Assembly (NCBI GenBank): GCA_015063545.1
Contig: SVTX01000012.1
Span: forward strand, 1-51,177
Reading direction: 5' to 3'
Source: Oscillospiraceae bacterium
Lineage (GTDB): Bacteria > Bacillota > Clostridia > Oscillospirales > CAG-272
DNA length: 51,177 nt
Part shown: in pieces, positions 42,972 through 49,715 of the stretch
How positions within the stretch are numbered: position 1 is the first letter of the stretch
Layout of the letters: the number at the start of each line of letters is the position of its first letter
Position numbers and translations under genes: made by a program
Notes under the pieces: model-generated
Database searches by the model: none
What the model was told of the DNA's origin: nothing
What the model saw: only the letters and a program-made list of their open reading frames with translations

Positions 42972-43577
42972 TTAAGATACAAAGATATCAGATTTTAAGA
43001 TACAAAACGGGCGCACGCCGAAGTCGTTGTTGCCGTAGTTGTAATTGTTGAAGTAGCCCGAGGGCGCGACGCATTTGACAGCCATCTTATATCCATGCGT
43101 GGGCGTGCTGAACGGCGTCGCAAGCCACCACCAATCGTCCAGCTTATACTTGTCTATCATATAGACGTGTTCTCGGTACATGTCTGCCGTAAGAAGTGAT
43201 ACTCGGGCAGTGGTGCTACCGTAGTCCTTGAGGCCGTCGTCCGACGTCAGATCTACGGTATGCTCCACAATGCTCTCCGCTCCTATAATCGAGGCAAGCT
43301 CATCAGCGAACTCATCCAGACGGTGCTTTATATCCGATGCTCTAAAATCGTTATTCTCCCCGAACCTCATATCACCAAGAGAACCCTTGAGAAGCAGCTG
43401 CACATCATCTTTTGTGCGCCGCAGAACGATAAACTCATATTTACCGATTCTGGCTACCTCTCCGCTCTCGTCCAACGAAACATCATAACCGCCCTCTTTC
43501 ATCTCTCCTATGAGGGACTTCACCTGTTCGGGCGTCAGCTCAATTTTCTTTCCATTTAAGCATAAATAATTTTTCAT
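42972..43577 (-). CDS. DGR target protein 2 (DUF6273/C-type-lectin-like) with VR2
   Basis: 201 residues. A short N-terminal extension with LTPEQVKSLIGEMKEGGYDV is followed by the same fold as target 1: FGENNDFRASDIKHRL, DLTSDDGLKDYG, WWWLATPFS, CVAPSG, GVRPFC. VR2 covers residues ~169-191; diversified residues include F176, Y179, Y181, G182, D185 and F186. No export signal is seen. It lies between the ParB region and target 1. Confidence 0.9.
   Translation of the reverse strand: MKNYLCLNGKKIELTPEQVKSLIGEMKEGGYDVSLDESGEVARIGKYEFIVLRRTKDDVQLLLKGSLGDMRFGENNDFRASDIKHRLDEFADELASIIGAESIVEHTVDLTSDDGLKDYGSTTARVSLLTADMYREHVYMIDKYKLDDWWWLATPFSTPTHGYKMAVKCVAPSGYFNNYNYGNNDFGVRPFCILKSDIFVS
43007..43073 (-). 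other. DGR variable repeat 2 (VR2)
   Basis: Homologous to TR 41932-41998. All six differences are at TR adenines (four A to T, two A to G). This is a clean adenine-specific record of retrohoming. It keeps the GGCGTGCGCCCG 3' end. Confidence 0.96.
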
Positions 43578-43603
43578 TTGTTATCCCTTTCTTTGATAAA
43601 AAA

Positions 43604-44287
43604 TCATACGTTTTCAAACATCGGATGTGTTCCGTCTATCAGTTCTCTCTCGTCGTCACTCATCTCGTAGCCGATGTCCTCAAGAAATTCGTATATCAGA
43701 TTGAGGTTTTCGTTTTCCTCATATCTGCCGTAGTAATCGAAGCAGTTCAAATCCTCATTGTCGCAAAGCAACCAAGAAATAGCCAGCAGCCACTTTGCCG
43801 CCTCAACGCTTTCGATATAGTCTCTTATTTCCTCATAGGAGCTGCCGAGAGGCTCTCCACCGCACACCAGCTTATCTAAGTCCTCTCTCGGAAGAGTATA
43901 ATTTATCTCGTCATTAAGCCCCATACAGACGAGAAAGGCAACTATCTCGCTGATGTTCGCCCTCGCGTTTGCAAAGGTATATTTGTCGATAAACTCGCGC
44001 CTCAGCTCATACGCTCTCTTGAATGCTGCCTCGAGCTCCTCATATCTCTGCTTTCTTTCGCGTTCAGCCTTCTCTCTTTGAAGCTCTGCCTCGCTCTTTT
44101 GCACCTTAGGAGTCTCGCCCTTCTTGCTCATTAAATAAAAAGTGTCTCGGTATGAGTAATAATAACCCACAGCTCCACGCGACTTTCCGCGCGCTATCTC
44201 ACCCTCTATGTCCTTATCACCAGTTATAGAGTATTGATATTGATGTTTGCTATAATCCGCACCCGGTATCTCATATAACCAGCCGTC
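43604..44287 (-). pseudogene. C-terminal part of ParB in the -1 frame (frameshifted)
   Basis: This frame is open from 44287 to the stop at 43604 and joins the ParB gene upstream. Its first codons read DGWLYEIPGADYSKHQYQYS and GEIARGKSRGAVGYYYSYRD, which continue naturally from KDAFK of the upstream frame. The only start-like codons (GTG 44170, ATG 44131) have no good ribosome-binding site. After a coiled coil (~residues 60-105) comes a helical domain (ANISEIVAFLVCMGLN, VEAAKWLLAISWLLC). One lost G near 44285-44291 would explain the break. Alternatively it is an independent 188-aa gene, which I think less likely. Confidence 0.65.
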
Positions 44288-45021
44288 TTAAAGGCATCCT
44301 TCATCCGAACACACGTTTCCCCAAGCTTTTGTTTCTCAAGCTCCGTCTTTAACGCGCTGTTGAAGTTTGCCGTGCCAATATCGGCGAGTACCTTATTGCG
44401 CTTTTCAATATCCTTTATCTCGTAAAGCTTGTCTATATCCCCAAATGATATTTGGCGGGATGAAACTTTTTTTAGCACCTTTTCGTCAAACTCCGTCATC
44501 TTAAGCCTACGGCGCACCGTCGTCTTTGAAAATCCCGTCTTCTCGGCTATACTGTCAACCGTCTCACCGAAGTCCATCATAAGCTGAAATCCCTTCGCCT
44601 GCTCGTAAGGCGTAAGATCCGAGCGCTGTATGTTCTCAAGCAACATCGTCGAGAGCTGCTTCGGGTATGGCATGTCAATTATTACACAAGGGACCTCTGA
44701 GAGCCCCGCTGCACGTGCTGCAGACAAACGTCTGTGACCTATAACTGCGGTAAAGTCATCCTTATGCCTCTTGATCTCCTCTTTGGTGGCGTCAATATTA
44801 GCAAAGCCCCACGGCACGACCGTAAGATTTTGCATTACTCCGTTGGCTTTAATTGACTCCGTAAGCTCAGAGAGATCCCCAAGCTCCTTGCGAGGATTAT
44901 CTTTGTGTGGATATATATTCTCCACCGGTATGTATATAAGCTGGTTTTTGTCGTCCGTGAGCGCTCTAAACTGCTCGTCATACTTCGCAATAAGCTCCGC
45001 TCCTGTCATTGCGCTATTCAT
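44224..45021 (-). CDS. parB: ParB/RepB/Spo0J-family protein, N-terminal part
   Basis: 265 residues as read. ParB nuclease-like domain: IPVENIYPHKDNPRKELGDLSELTESIKANGVMQNL, then AVIGHRRLSAARAAGL (the box with GHRR) and LLENIQRSDLTPYEQAKG. A central HTH follows: SIAEKTGFSKTTVRRRLKM. Good GGGGAGGA before the ATG. The last ~19 residues (GYMRYRVRI...) look like a wrong-frame tail; the true C-terminus is the entry at 43604-44287. The intact protein would be about 470 residues. A role in phage genome maintenance or replication is likely. Confidence 0.88.
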   Translation of the reverse strand: MNSAMTGAELIAKYDEQFRALTDDKNQLIYIPVENIYPHKDNPRKELGDLSELTESIKANGVMQNLTVVPWGFANIDATKEEIKRHKDDFTAVIGHRRLSAARAAGLSEVPCVIIDMPYPKQLSTMLLENIQRSDLTPYEQAKGFQLMMDFGETVDSIAEKTGFSKTTVRRRLKMTEFDEKVLKKVSSRQISFGDIDKLYEIKDIEKRNKVLADIGTANFNSALKTELEKQKLGETCVRMKDAFKTAGYMRYRVRIIANININTL

Positions 45022-45785
45022 TTGCTGTCCTCCCCTATTTTCTTATTTATTTTTTGTTCGTTCCATCGCACGGCGGCAACTCTCCAATGCGGAAGGCAGC
45101 CCCAGCCGCGCGCTTCATTATAATCGTAAAACCTACTCGCCTCCATATACGCTTCAGCTCTTGGCATATAGAACTCTCGGCTAAACACCGCAGCAATCTC
45201 GCACACACCAGGAGGCTTGTCCGGCTCTCGGTCTTCGCGCGCACACGCGCGCTCTATAGAAGTAATAGTAGTAGTTGTATTATCACTATTACTTTGTGTA
45301 CTAAATTCGGAATTAACCGCCGTTTCTTCGGAATTAACCCGAGTTTTTTCGGAATTTACCTTGAAATTGCGTATAACAAGGTCGACGTCCACCAAAGCGT
45401 GCACGCCAAGCTTGATATTACGTTTTGCTTTGTACGCCATCAAAACGTACTGCTCCTGGATTTTTGTTCCGGAGATCAAACTCTGTTTGAATAGTGACTC
45501 ATCGAGTATTCTGCTTTCTACTAAGTAGGTGATCGTCTCGGTTACCCGGGCCGCCGTTCTTCTCACCTGAGCGCTTGAGATCTCCTCCGCTATATCCATT
45601 GAGAGCTCCTCAAGACTTTTAAACTTGAGGTAATAGCCCTCTCGGTAGATACGGCAGAGGAGATTGAGGTAAACAAGCACTCCGATGGATCCGTGCGCCC
45701 TCCGAAGAGCATTTATGGTCTTATTCTCGAAAAAATCGGTATCCAGAGAAAAGTAGTCAAAACCGAGCTTTAACGGTCTTGGCAT
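45018..45785 (-). CDS. DnaD-type/DUF4373 replication initiation protein
   Basis: 255 residues. The N-terminal winged-helix segment RPLKLGFDYFSLDTDFFENKTINALRRAHGSIGVLVYLNLLCRIYREGYYLKF is typical of Lin1244/DUF4373 phage replication proteins. A linker has three copies of VNSE(K/E/F)T (about 145-165). The C-terminal half is basic (WRVAAVRWNEQKINKKI). The stop overlaps the parB start. It probably binds the phage origin and loads host helicase, as no helicase gene is present. Confidence 0.8.
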   Translation of the reverse strand: MPRPLKLGFDYFSLDTDFFENKTINALRRAHGSIGVLVYLNLLCRIYREGYYLKFKSLEELSMDIAEEISSAQVRRTAARVTETITYLVESRILDESLFKQSLISGTKIQEQYVLMAYKAKRNIKLGVHALVDVDLVIRNFKVNSEKTRVNSEETAVNSEFSTQSNSDNTTTTITSIERACAREDREPDKPPGVCEIAAVFSREFYMPRAEAYMEASRFYDYNEARGWGCLPHWRVAAVRWNEQKINKKIGEDSK

Positions 45786-45799
45786 ATCCTTGCCTCCTT

Positions 45800-46054
45800 T
45801 TACGATATAATCAGCATTTGCCGAGGCTTTTGCGCCTCTGTTTCATGATATTTTTTGAGAATCTGGCGACATACATCGCACGTTTTCTCATAATTAAAGC
45901 TTTCGCAATGCGTTCTTCTGTACACAGTTTTTTCGGTAGGTGTATCAAAATGAAGCGCAGTAGTCTTCGTACCCAGGACACCTTCGCATTTGATAACAAG
46001 AGAGCCTTGAGACTTAAAAAACGGACAAATTATGTATCTTCCTTTGTGCGGCAT
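45800..46054 (-). CDS. Small zinc-binding-like early phage protein
   Basis: 84 residues from the ATG at 46054 with GGAGGTCGAAG upstream; a longer frame to 46084 is less likely. MPHKGRYIICPFFKSQGS, IKCEGV, HCESFNY, CDVCRQIL give five or six cysteines, as in a common family of clostridial phage early proteins. Function unknown. Confidence 0.65.
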   Translation of the reverse strand: MPHKGRYIICPFFKSQGSLVIKCEGVLGTKTTALHFDTPTEKTVYRRTHCESFNYEKTCDVCRQILKKYHETEAQKPRQMLIIS

Positions 46055-46212
46055 CTTCGACCTCCAAAGTTCTCTTGAACACAAGATTGCACTACAGCTT
46101 CTACCTCCTCGTAGCTACATCCTGCGTTTATAGCGTCAAGCACTTCCGAACAACACATCCAACAGAACCATTCTTGCGCGCTTTTTTTGATCTTTCTCAA
46201 AAATTTTATCAT
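46030..46212 (-). CDS. Small early phage protein
   Basis: 60 residues with AAAGGAAT upstream. A basic helical start (IKFLRKIKKSAQEWFCWMCC) is followed by an acidic helix (SYEEVEAVVQSC). It has five cysteines. Overlaps the next gene start by 25 bp. Unknown function. Confidence 0.55.
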   Translation of the reverse strand: MIKFLRKIKKSAQEWFCWMCCSEVLDAINAGCSYEEVEAVVQSCVQENFGGRRCRTKEDT

Positions 46213-46265
46213 TTTTTGTTATTCCTTTCGTTTTTTAGTTGACTTTTTTATAAAAACGTGATAGA

Positions 46266-46294
46266 ATAACACTAAGGATCAACCTTAGTGTTAT
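46266..46294. other. Perfect 12-bp inverted repeat in the early region
   Basis: ATAACACTAAGG-ATCAA-CCTTAGTGTTAT. It overlaps the -10 of a plus-strand promoter-like pair (TTGACT 46239-46244, 17 bp, TAGAAT 46262-46267) for which no plus gene exists. On the minus strand it lies between two early genes and lacks a direct T-run. It could be an operator or an RNA hairpin. Confidence 0.5.
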
Positions 46295-46306
46295 CCGTTT
46301 TGCAAA

Positions 46307-46576
46307 CTACATCCACGTGCTTTGGACGGCTATGGTGGGTGTAGTTTTTTTATACCCCGAAATGCTCTTTGTCACCTCATGCACCGACAGTATTCTTTTG
46401 TCTCGCCTCTCCCCCTTTATCAAAGATTTTCGGGGATATAAATGGTATGCGTTGCCTCTTAGATATCCGTCATAACAATACACAGGCAGATATCCAAGCA
46501 TTTCGGTAATTATGTAGCAGTTTTTTCTGCTGTCGTAACTGTCAATCACGAATCTCGTTTTTCGTTCTTCCGGCAT
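46307..46576 (-). CDS. Early phage protein, unknown
   Basis: 89 residues with AGAGGAGGT upstream. Beta-rich (FVIDSYDSRKNCYIITEML, YLPVYCYDGYLRGNAYHLYP), then a basic tail. No family recognised. First of a leftward group of small early genes. Confidence 0.6.
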   Translation of the reverse strand: MPEERKTRFVIDSYDSRKNCYIITEMLGYLPVYCYDGYLRGNAYHLYPRKSLIKGERRDKRILSVHEVTKSISGYKKTTPTIAVQSTWM

Positions 46577-46600
46577 GATTATACCTCCTCTCTTATAAAT

Positions 46601-46873
46601 TCAATCACCGTACATCCCCCAGATGTACTTTTTTTCTGTTTTAAACAGCAGATGCCTTATCACAACGCCTATTTTCTTAAAGATACCCTTGGTGTCTTTT
46701 TGCGGAACGGTTGCACAACGCATGTGCCATTCATCCCACATGGCGGATACAATTCTCTCCCGTTCAGTATCCGTACAGTTGTTATCCAAATATATCTCTG
46801 CCTCTTCAGCATCAAGAAAATCCATTATCTCGCGCGCCTGGTGCACGATAGATCTCTGACTTATACCTGGCAT
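46601..46873 (-). CDS. Early phage protein, unknown
   Basis: 90 residues from the ATG at 46873, preceded by GGAGAGG. Helical and acidic in the first half (QAREIMDFLDAEEAEIYLDNN), with TERERIVSAMWDEWHMRC and a basic C-terminus. Its start overlaps the stop of the next gene upstream by proximity (2 bp). Function unknown. Confidence 0.6.
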   Translation of the reverse strand: MPGISQRSIVHQAREIMDFLDAEEAEIYLDNNCTDTERERIVSAMWDEWHMRCATVPQKDTKGIFKKIGVVIRHLLFKTEKKYIWGMYGD

Positions 46874-46874
46874 A

Positions 46875-47135
46875 TTACAACCTCTCCACAAATGTGGTAT
46901 CTACAAGAGATTCCCAGTATCGCACTTCTGAAGGCAGAACCTTGCCCTGACCGAGCTTGCCGCCGCCGCATACGCTGCGTATCGCGCGTATGATCTGATA
47001 AGCCTTCGCTTGTCCGACACAATAGCGTTTCATAATGTCTGCGCATGTAAGGGCAACCTGCCCCTGTCCGCGAAACTCCGCTATCTCAACGTCCAGCGCA
47101 GTCATTCTGCGTTCCATCTGTTCAAGAGCCGTCAT
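46875..47135 (-). CDS. Early phage DNA-binding-like protein
   Basis: 86 residues from the ATG at 47135, with GGAGGCAGAGG upstream; the longer frame to 47213 is rejected. After a coiled N-terminus (MTALEQMERRMTALDVEIAE), LTCADIMKRYCVGQAKAYQIIRAI forms an HTH as in excisionase or DUF-type phage regulators. Overlaps its neighbour by 14 bp. Confidence 0.6.
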   Translation of the reverse strand: MTALEQMERRMTALDVEIAEFRGQGQVALTCADIMKRYCVGQAKAYQIIRAIRSVCGGGKLGQGKVLPSEVRYWESLVDTTFVERL

Positions 47136-47421
47136 CCTCTGCCTCCGTTTCCTTCTTGCAATATCCGTAAAATTCCTCGTACTGTCGTATAACCTGCATA
47201 CAGCACCATACAACGAGCCTCATCTTAGGCCCCAACGCGCGCTTTCCGGCAAGAACCTCCGAAAGCTGCGACTGCCGTATACTGATGCCCCAGTCCTTGT
47301 TAAGCCTGAGCATAAGCCAATCTTGCGTCAAACGGTAATCAAACAACTTCTGTCCTACCCTTTTTGCGTCTGCAATCGAGATCTCATCAAGTTCAAATTG
47401 CTTTGCCTTTTGTTTTTTCAT
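47122..47421 (-). CDS. Early phage protein with HTH-like segment
   Basis: 99 residues with AAGGAGGG upstream. KRVGQKLFDYRLTQDWLMLRLNKDWGISIRQSQLSEVLAGKRALGP resembles an XRE-like helix-turn-helix followed by a helical tail. It is the second gene of the early operon, after the Cro-like gene. Likely a regulator. Confidence 0.65.
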   Translation of the reverse strand: MKKQKAKQFELDEISIADAKRVGQKLFDYRLTQDWLMLRLNKDWGISIRQSQLSEVLAGKRALGPKMRLVVWCCMQVIRQYEEFYGYCKKETEAEDDGS

Positions 47422-47504
47422 TTTTGCCCTCCTTATTTTGATATAAAATGTAGCATTAACAGTTTGGCGACTATCGAAATCTGCTATGCACTCGGTTGTA
47501 CGGA

Positions 47505-47702
47505 TTATTCCGTTATTATAAGAGCATCAACGCTACACCCCAGTGCCTTGGCAAGTCTTACAAGTGTCGCTACACTCGGCTCCTTGAAGCCCCTGAGTAT
47601 GTACGACATCATCGCCTCGCTCACACCTACCTCATCAGCAAGCTCCTTTTGAACCAGCCCTCTCTCCTCTACGAGAGAGGCTATTTTTTTGTGATTTACC
47701 AC
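47505..47702 (-). CDS. Cro-like XRE repressor
   Basis: 65 residues from a GTG start with GGAGG 7 bp upstream. The whole protein is an XRE HTH (IASLVEERGLVQKELADEVGVSEAMMSYILRGFKEPSVATLVRLAKALGC). It is the first leftward gene of the early promoter at 47777-47805, facing the lysogeny repressor, so it should act as Cro. Confidence 0.85.
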   Translation of the reverse strand: MVNHKKIASLVEERGLVQKELADEVGVSEAMMSYILRGFKEPSVATLVRLAKALGCSVDALIITE

Positions 47703-47721
47703 GTCTCCCCCTCCTTCTCTG

Positions 47722-47750
47722 TTGACTTGGTTAATTTTTTATGTTATAAT
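47722..47750 (+). promoter_or_regulatory. Rightward lysogeny promoter
   Basis: TTGACT (47722-47727), 17 bp, TATAAT (47745-47750). An AATCGG-TGAA-CCGATT dyad (47753-47768) covers the start point. It transcribes repressor, ImmA-like protease, SWIM protein and probably integrase. Confidence 0.8.
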
Positions 47751-47776
47751 TAAATCGGTGAACCGATTGCAAGATT

Positions 47777-47805
47777 ATAATATCACGAATGTTCGTGATT
47801 GTCAA
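47777..47805 (-). promoter_or_regulatory. Leftward early promoter with operator O1 in its spacer
   Basis: On the minus strand TTGACA (47805-47800), 17 bp, TATTAT (47782-47777). The spacer and adjacent base are a perfect palindrome ATCACGAA-TG-TTCGTGAT (47782-47799). A bound repressor would cover the space between -35 and -10. Confidence 0.85.
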
Positions 47806-47811
47806 CACTTT

Positions 47812-47829
47812 TTCACGAACTTTCTTGAT
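47812..47829. promoter_or_regulatory. Operator O2, a degenerate copy of O1
   Basis: TTCACGAACTTTCTTGAT matches 14 of 18 positions of O1. Centres are 30 bp apart, about three helical turns, so cooperative binding is possible. Confidence 0.6.
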
Positions 47830-47865
47830 TTCGTTAAAAATTCACAAAAACAAGGAGGGATAAAT

Positions 47866-48519
47866 ATGTATATCGCACAAACGCTTAAAGATCGCATAAA
47901 AAAACAATGCAAAAATAAAGAAACAACCGTTAAAACGATGCTAACAGAATGTGGCCTTAGCATAAATGCCATTAGTCAAATAAATGACTCAGGCGGCATG
48001 TACTCCTTTAACCTTGCTAAGATAGCCGACTACCTCGACTGTTCCGTAGATTACCTTCTCGGTAGAACAAACGATCCCCTATCCCATAAATCAGGAGCAA
48101 TCAAGAATAATGTAGCTGCAAGACTAAGAGAAGTTATACGCGTTAGATCCACACAGCTAAAGAAAATAAACCCTAAAAAGGATTACAGCTCACTCTATTG
48201 GGCGGATAAATCAGGCGGCAAATTTAAAGCGGCCGACATAGCAGTAGTTCTTGATAAAGGTACAAGTAATTATGATACCATGATATCATTGGCGGAATTA
48301 TTTAACGTATCCGTGGAACAGCTCACCGGCGAAGAAGAGATCACAGAAAAAAATATTCGCTCGTATATGCTTAAGCCTCTCGGAACAATTGAGGGAGGTA
48401 TGCGTTTTTCATATTCTGCTGCCAATTCGGATGAGGGCACCTATGATGAAAACACAGATACTGAAGATGATACCTTTATGGCAATGAAAACCGAGCCTCG
48501 AGGCGAGGACGTAAACTAA
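47866..48519 (+). CDS. Lysogeny repressor (double HTH, no S24 peptidase domain)
   Basis: 217 residues from the ATG at 47866 with CAAGGAGGG upstream. The N-terminal HTH (TLKDRIKKQCKNKETTVKTMLTECGLSINAISQI..., DYLDCSVDYLLGRTND) is XRE-like. A second similar region at ~85-155 (AADIAVVLDKGTSNYDTMISLAELFNVSVEQLTGEEEI) repeats the pattern. The C-terminus is acidic. There is no LexA/CI-type self-cleaving domain. The next gene encodes an ImmA-like protease, which would remove the repressor instead. Confidence 0.85.
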   Translation: MYIAQTLKDRIKKQCKNKETTVKTMLTECGLSINAISQINDSGGMYSFNLAKIADYLDCSVDYLLGRTNDPLSHKSGAIKNNVAARLREVIRVRSTQLKKINPKKDYSSLYWADKSGGKFKAADIAVVLDKGTSNYDTMISLAELFNVSVEQLTGEEEITEKNIRSYMLKPLGTIEGGMRFSYSAANSDEGTYDENTDTEDDTFMAMKTEPRGEDVN

Positions 48520-48522
48520 TCA

Positions 48523-49092
48523 ATGTACTACGGAACTTATCGTAACATTCGTGACGGTGCCTGGCAGTGCCTCATAGACTTTCACGTGGACCATCTTCCC
48601 GTAAACGTTTCCGAGATAGCCTGGAGTGCCGGAGTACACGTAGTAAAGAATAGCAGATTCAACAAGCTCCGTCCGGGCGAGCACGCAAGATCATACTTCG
48701 ACGGGGAAACGTGGATAATAGTATATAATGATGCAGAAGATCCCGTAGTATCCCGCTTCGCTATCGCACACGAGCTGGGACACTATTTCCTCGGTCACGC
48801 GGTAGCATGCGCCAAATTTGCACACCTGCGAGAGCCGGGAAAGAAATCTAAATCCGAGCAGCAAGCCGACATGTTCGCCCTCCGCCTGCTCTGCCCCGCC
48901 TGCGTCCTCAAGGACATGAACGTATCATCTGCAGAAGATCTCTCGCGCATTTGCCGCATACCTCTCCCGCAGGCAAAAATACGATACCATAGACTTGAAG
49001 AGCTTGAAACCCGCAACAAATACCTAACCTCTCCCGCGGAACGCACGGTGTATGAGAATTTTGAAAGTTACTTAGCTTCATTAAAGAAATAA
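48523..49092 (+). CDS. ImmA/IrrE-family metallopeptidase
   Basis: 189 residues. Zinc site HELGH (83-87) with E112 and nearby D116 in SEQQADMFALRLLCP. VNVSEIAWSAGVHVV at the front is typical of the family. ImmA-type proteases cut phage repressors and induce prophages. It starts 3 bp after the repressor stop, so they are made together. Confidence 0.93.
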   Translation: MYYGTYRNIRDGAWQCLIDFHVDHLPVNVSEIAWSAGVHVVKNSRFNKLRPGEHARSYFDGETWIIVYNDAEDPVVSRFAIAHELGHYFLGHAVACAKFAHLREPGKKSKSEQQADMFALRLLCPACVLKDMNVSSAEDLSRICRIPLPQAKIRYHRLEELETRNKYLTSPAERTVYENFESYLASLKK

Positions 49093-49102
49093 CGAGGAGA
49101 TT

Positions 49103-49702
49103 ATGAAAGATATTTTCTTTATTATAGCTGGATCAGGCATGGCGGTGTTTTTTATTGCCTTAGCTTTTTCGTGTATACGTGAAACCATTTCCAAGTCGCA
49201 AGACCGAAAAATCGATAAAAATCGGCAAGAGACAGAAATCACAGAACTCAAATCTCGAAACGAGAAGTTGGAAAGTGATTTATTATTCGCTCAGAAGCAA
49301 AACATTATGCTGATGGCAGAAAAAGCCAAGATGTCACACCCCATAATCCCAAACACCACACCGATAACTAATCAATGTTGCAACCATAATGTTGAAGCAT
49401 ACACAGAAGCGATATGCGACGATCGTTGGGACAAGGCAACCTCAGGCGATATTATAGTTAAGAACTTACTCATCCAGCCTAAAGGTACCGCTTCAGAGGA
49501 TTTAGTTCCGGGGAAAATTGACATTGTAAATATACACGCAAAAATATACTCAAAGCAAAGCGATAAGATCTACACCACATCGCTGACACAATGTAATTGT
49601 GAAAGCTTCAAACACAGAAACAAAGATACCAAGCCCTACGTTTGCAAGCATATGCTTGCCCTTGCAATAGAAACCGATGCCTTACCGTTTCTGAAAAAAT
49701 AG
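49103..49702 (+). CDS. Membrane-anchored SWIM zinc-finger protein
   Basis: 199 residues. One N-terminal TM helix (4-26), a charged coiled coil (~30-78), a cysteine pair near 92-93, a beta region (~105-160) and a C-terminal SWIM motif: C164-N-C166, then C181-K-H183 (CxC...CxH). SWIM fingers bind DNA or proteins. With the helix, the finger would be in the cytoplasm at the membrane. It is in the lysogeny operon, so it is made in the prophage state. A superinfection-exclusion or host-modifying role is possible. Confidence 0.75.
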   Translation: MKDIFFIIAGSGMAVFFIALAFSCIRETISKSQDRKIDKNRQETEITELKSRNEKLESDLLFAQKQNIMLMAEKAKMSHPIIPNTTPITNQCCNHNVEAYTEAICDDRWDKATSGDIIVKNLLIQPKGTASEDLVPGKIDIVNIHAKIYSKQSDKIYTTSLTQCNCESFKHRNKDTKPYVCKHMLALAIETDALPFLKK

Positions 49703-49715
49703 AAAGGAGGAGAAA

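Noticed and set aside
42970..43007. Direct repeat TTTTAAGATACAAA beside VR2 as a special DGR element
   Set aside because: It is the coding sequence of the homologous C-termini (FVS/IFVS) of the two targets; the match is explained by paralogy and codon repeats.
43604..44170. Independent 188-aa gene (DUF4272-like)
   Set aside because: The frame is open upstream to 44287, the start codons have no ribosome-binding site, and the protein continues ParB. Kept as a frameshifted ParB part, with some doubt.
46239..46267. Plus-strand promoter for a small RNA in the early region
   Set aside because: No gene or clear terminator follows on the plus strand, and the match may be chance in an AT-rich gap. 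Only the inverted repeat was kept.
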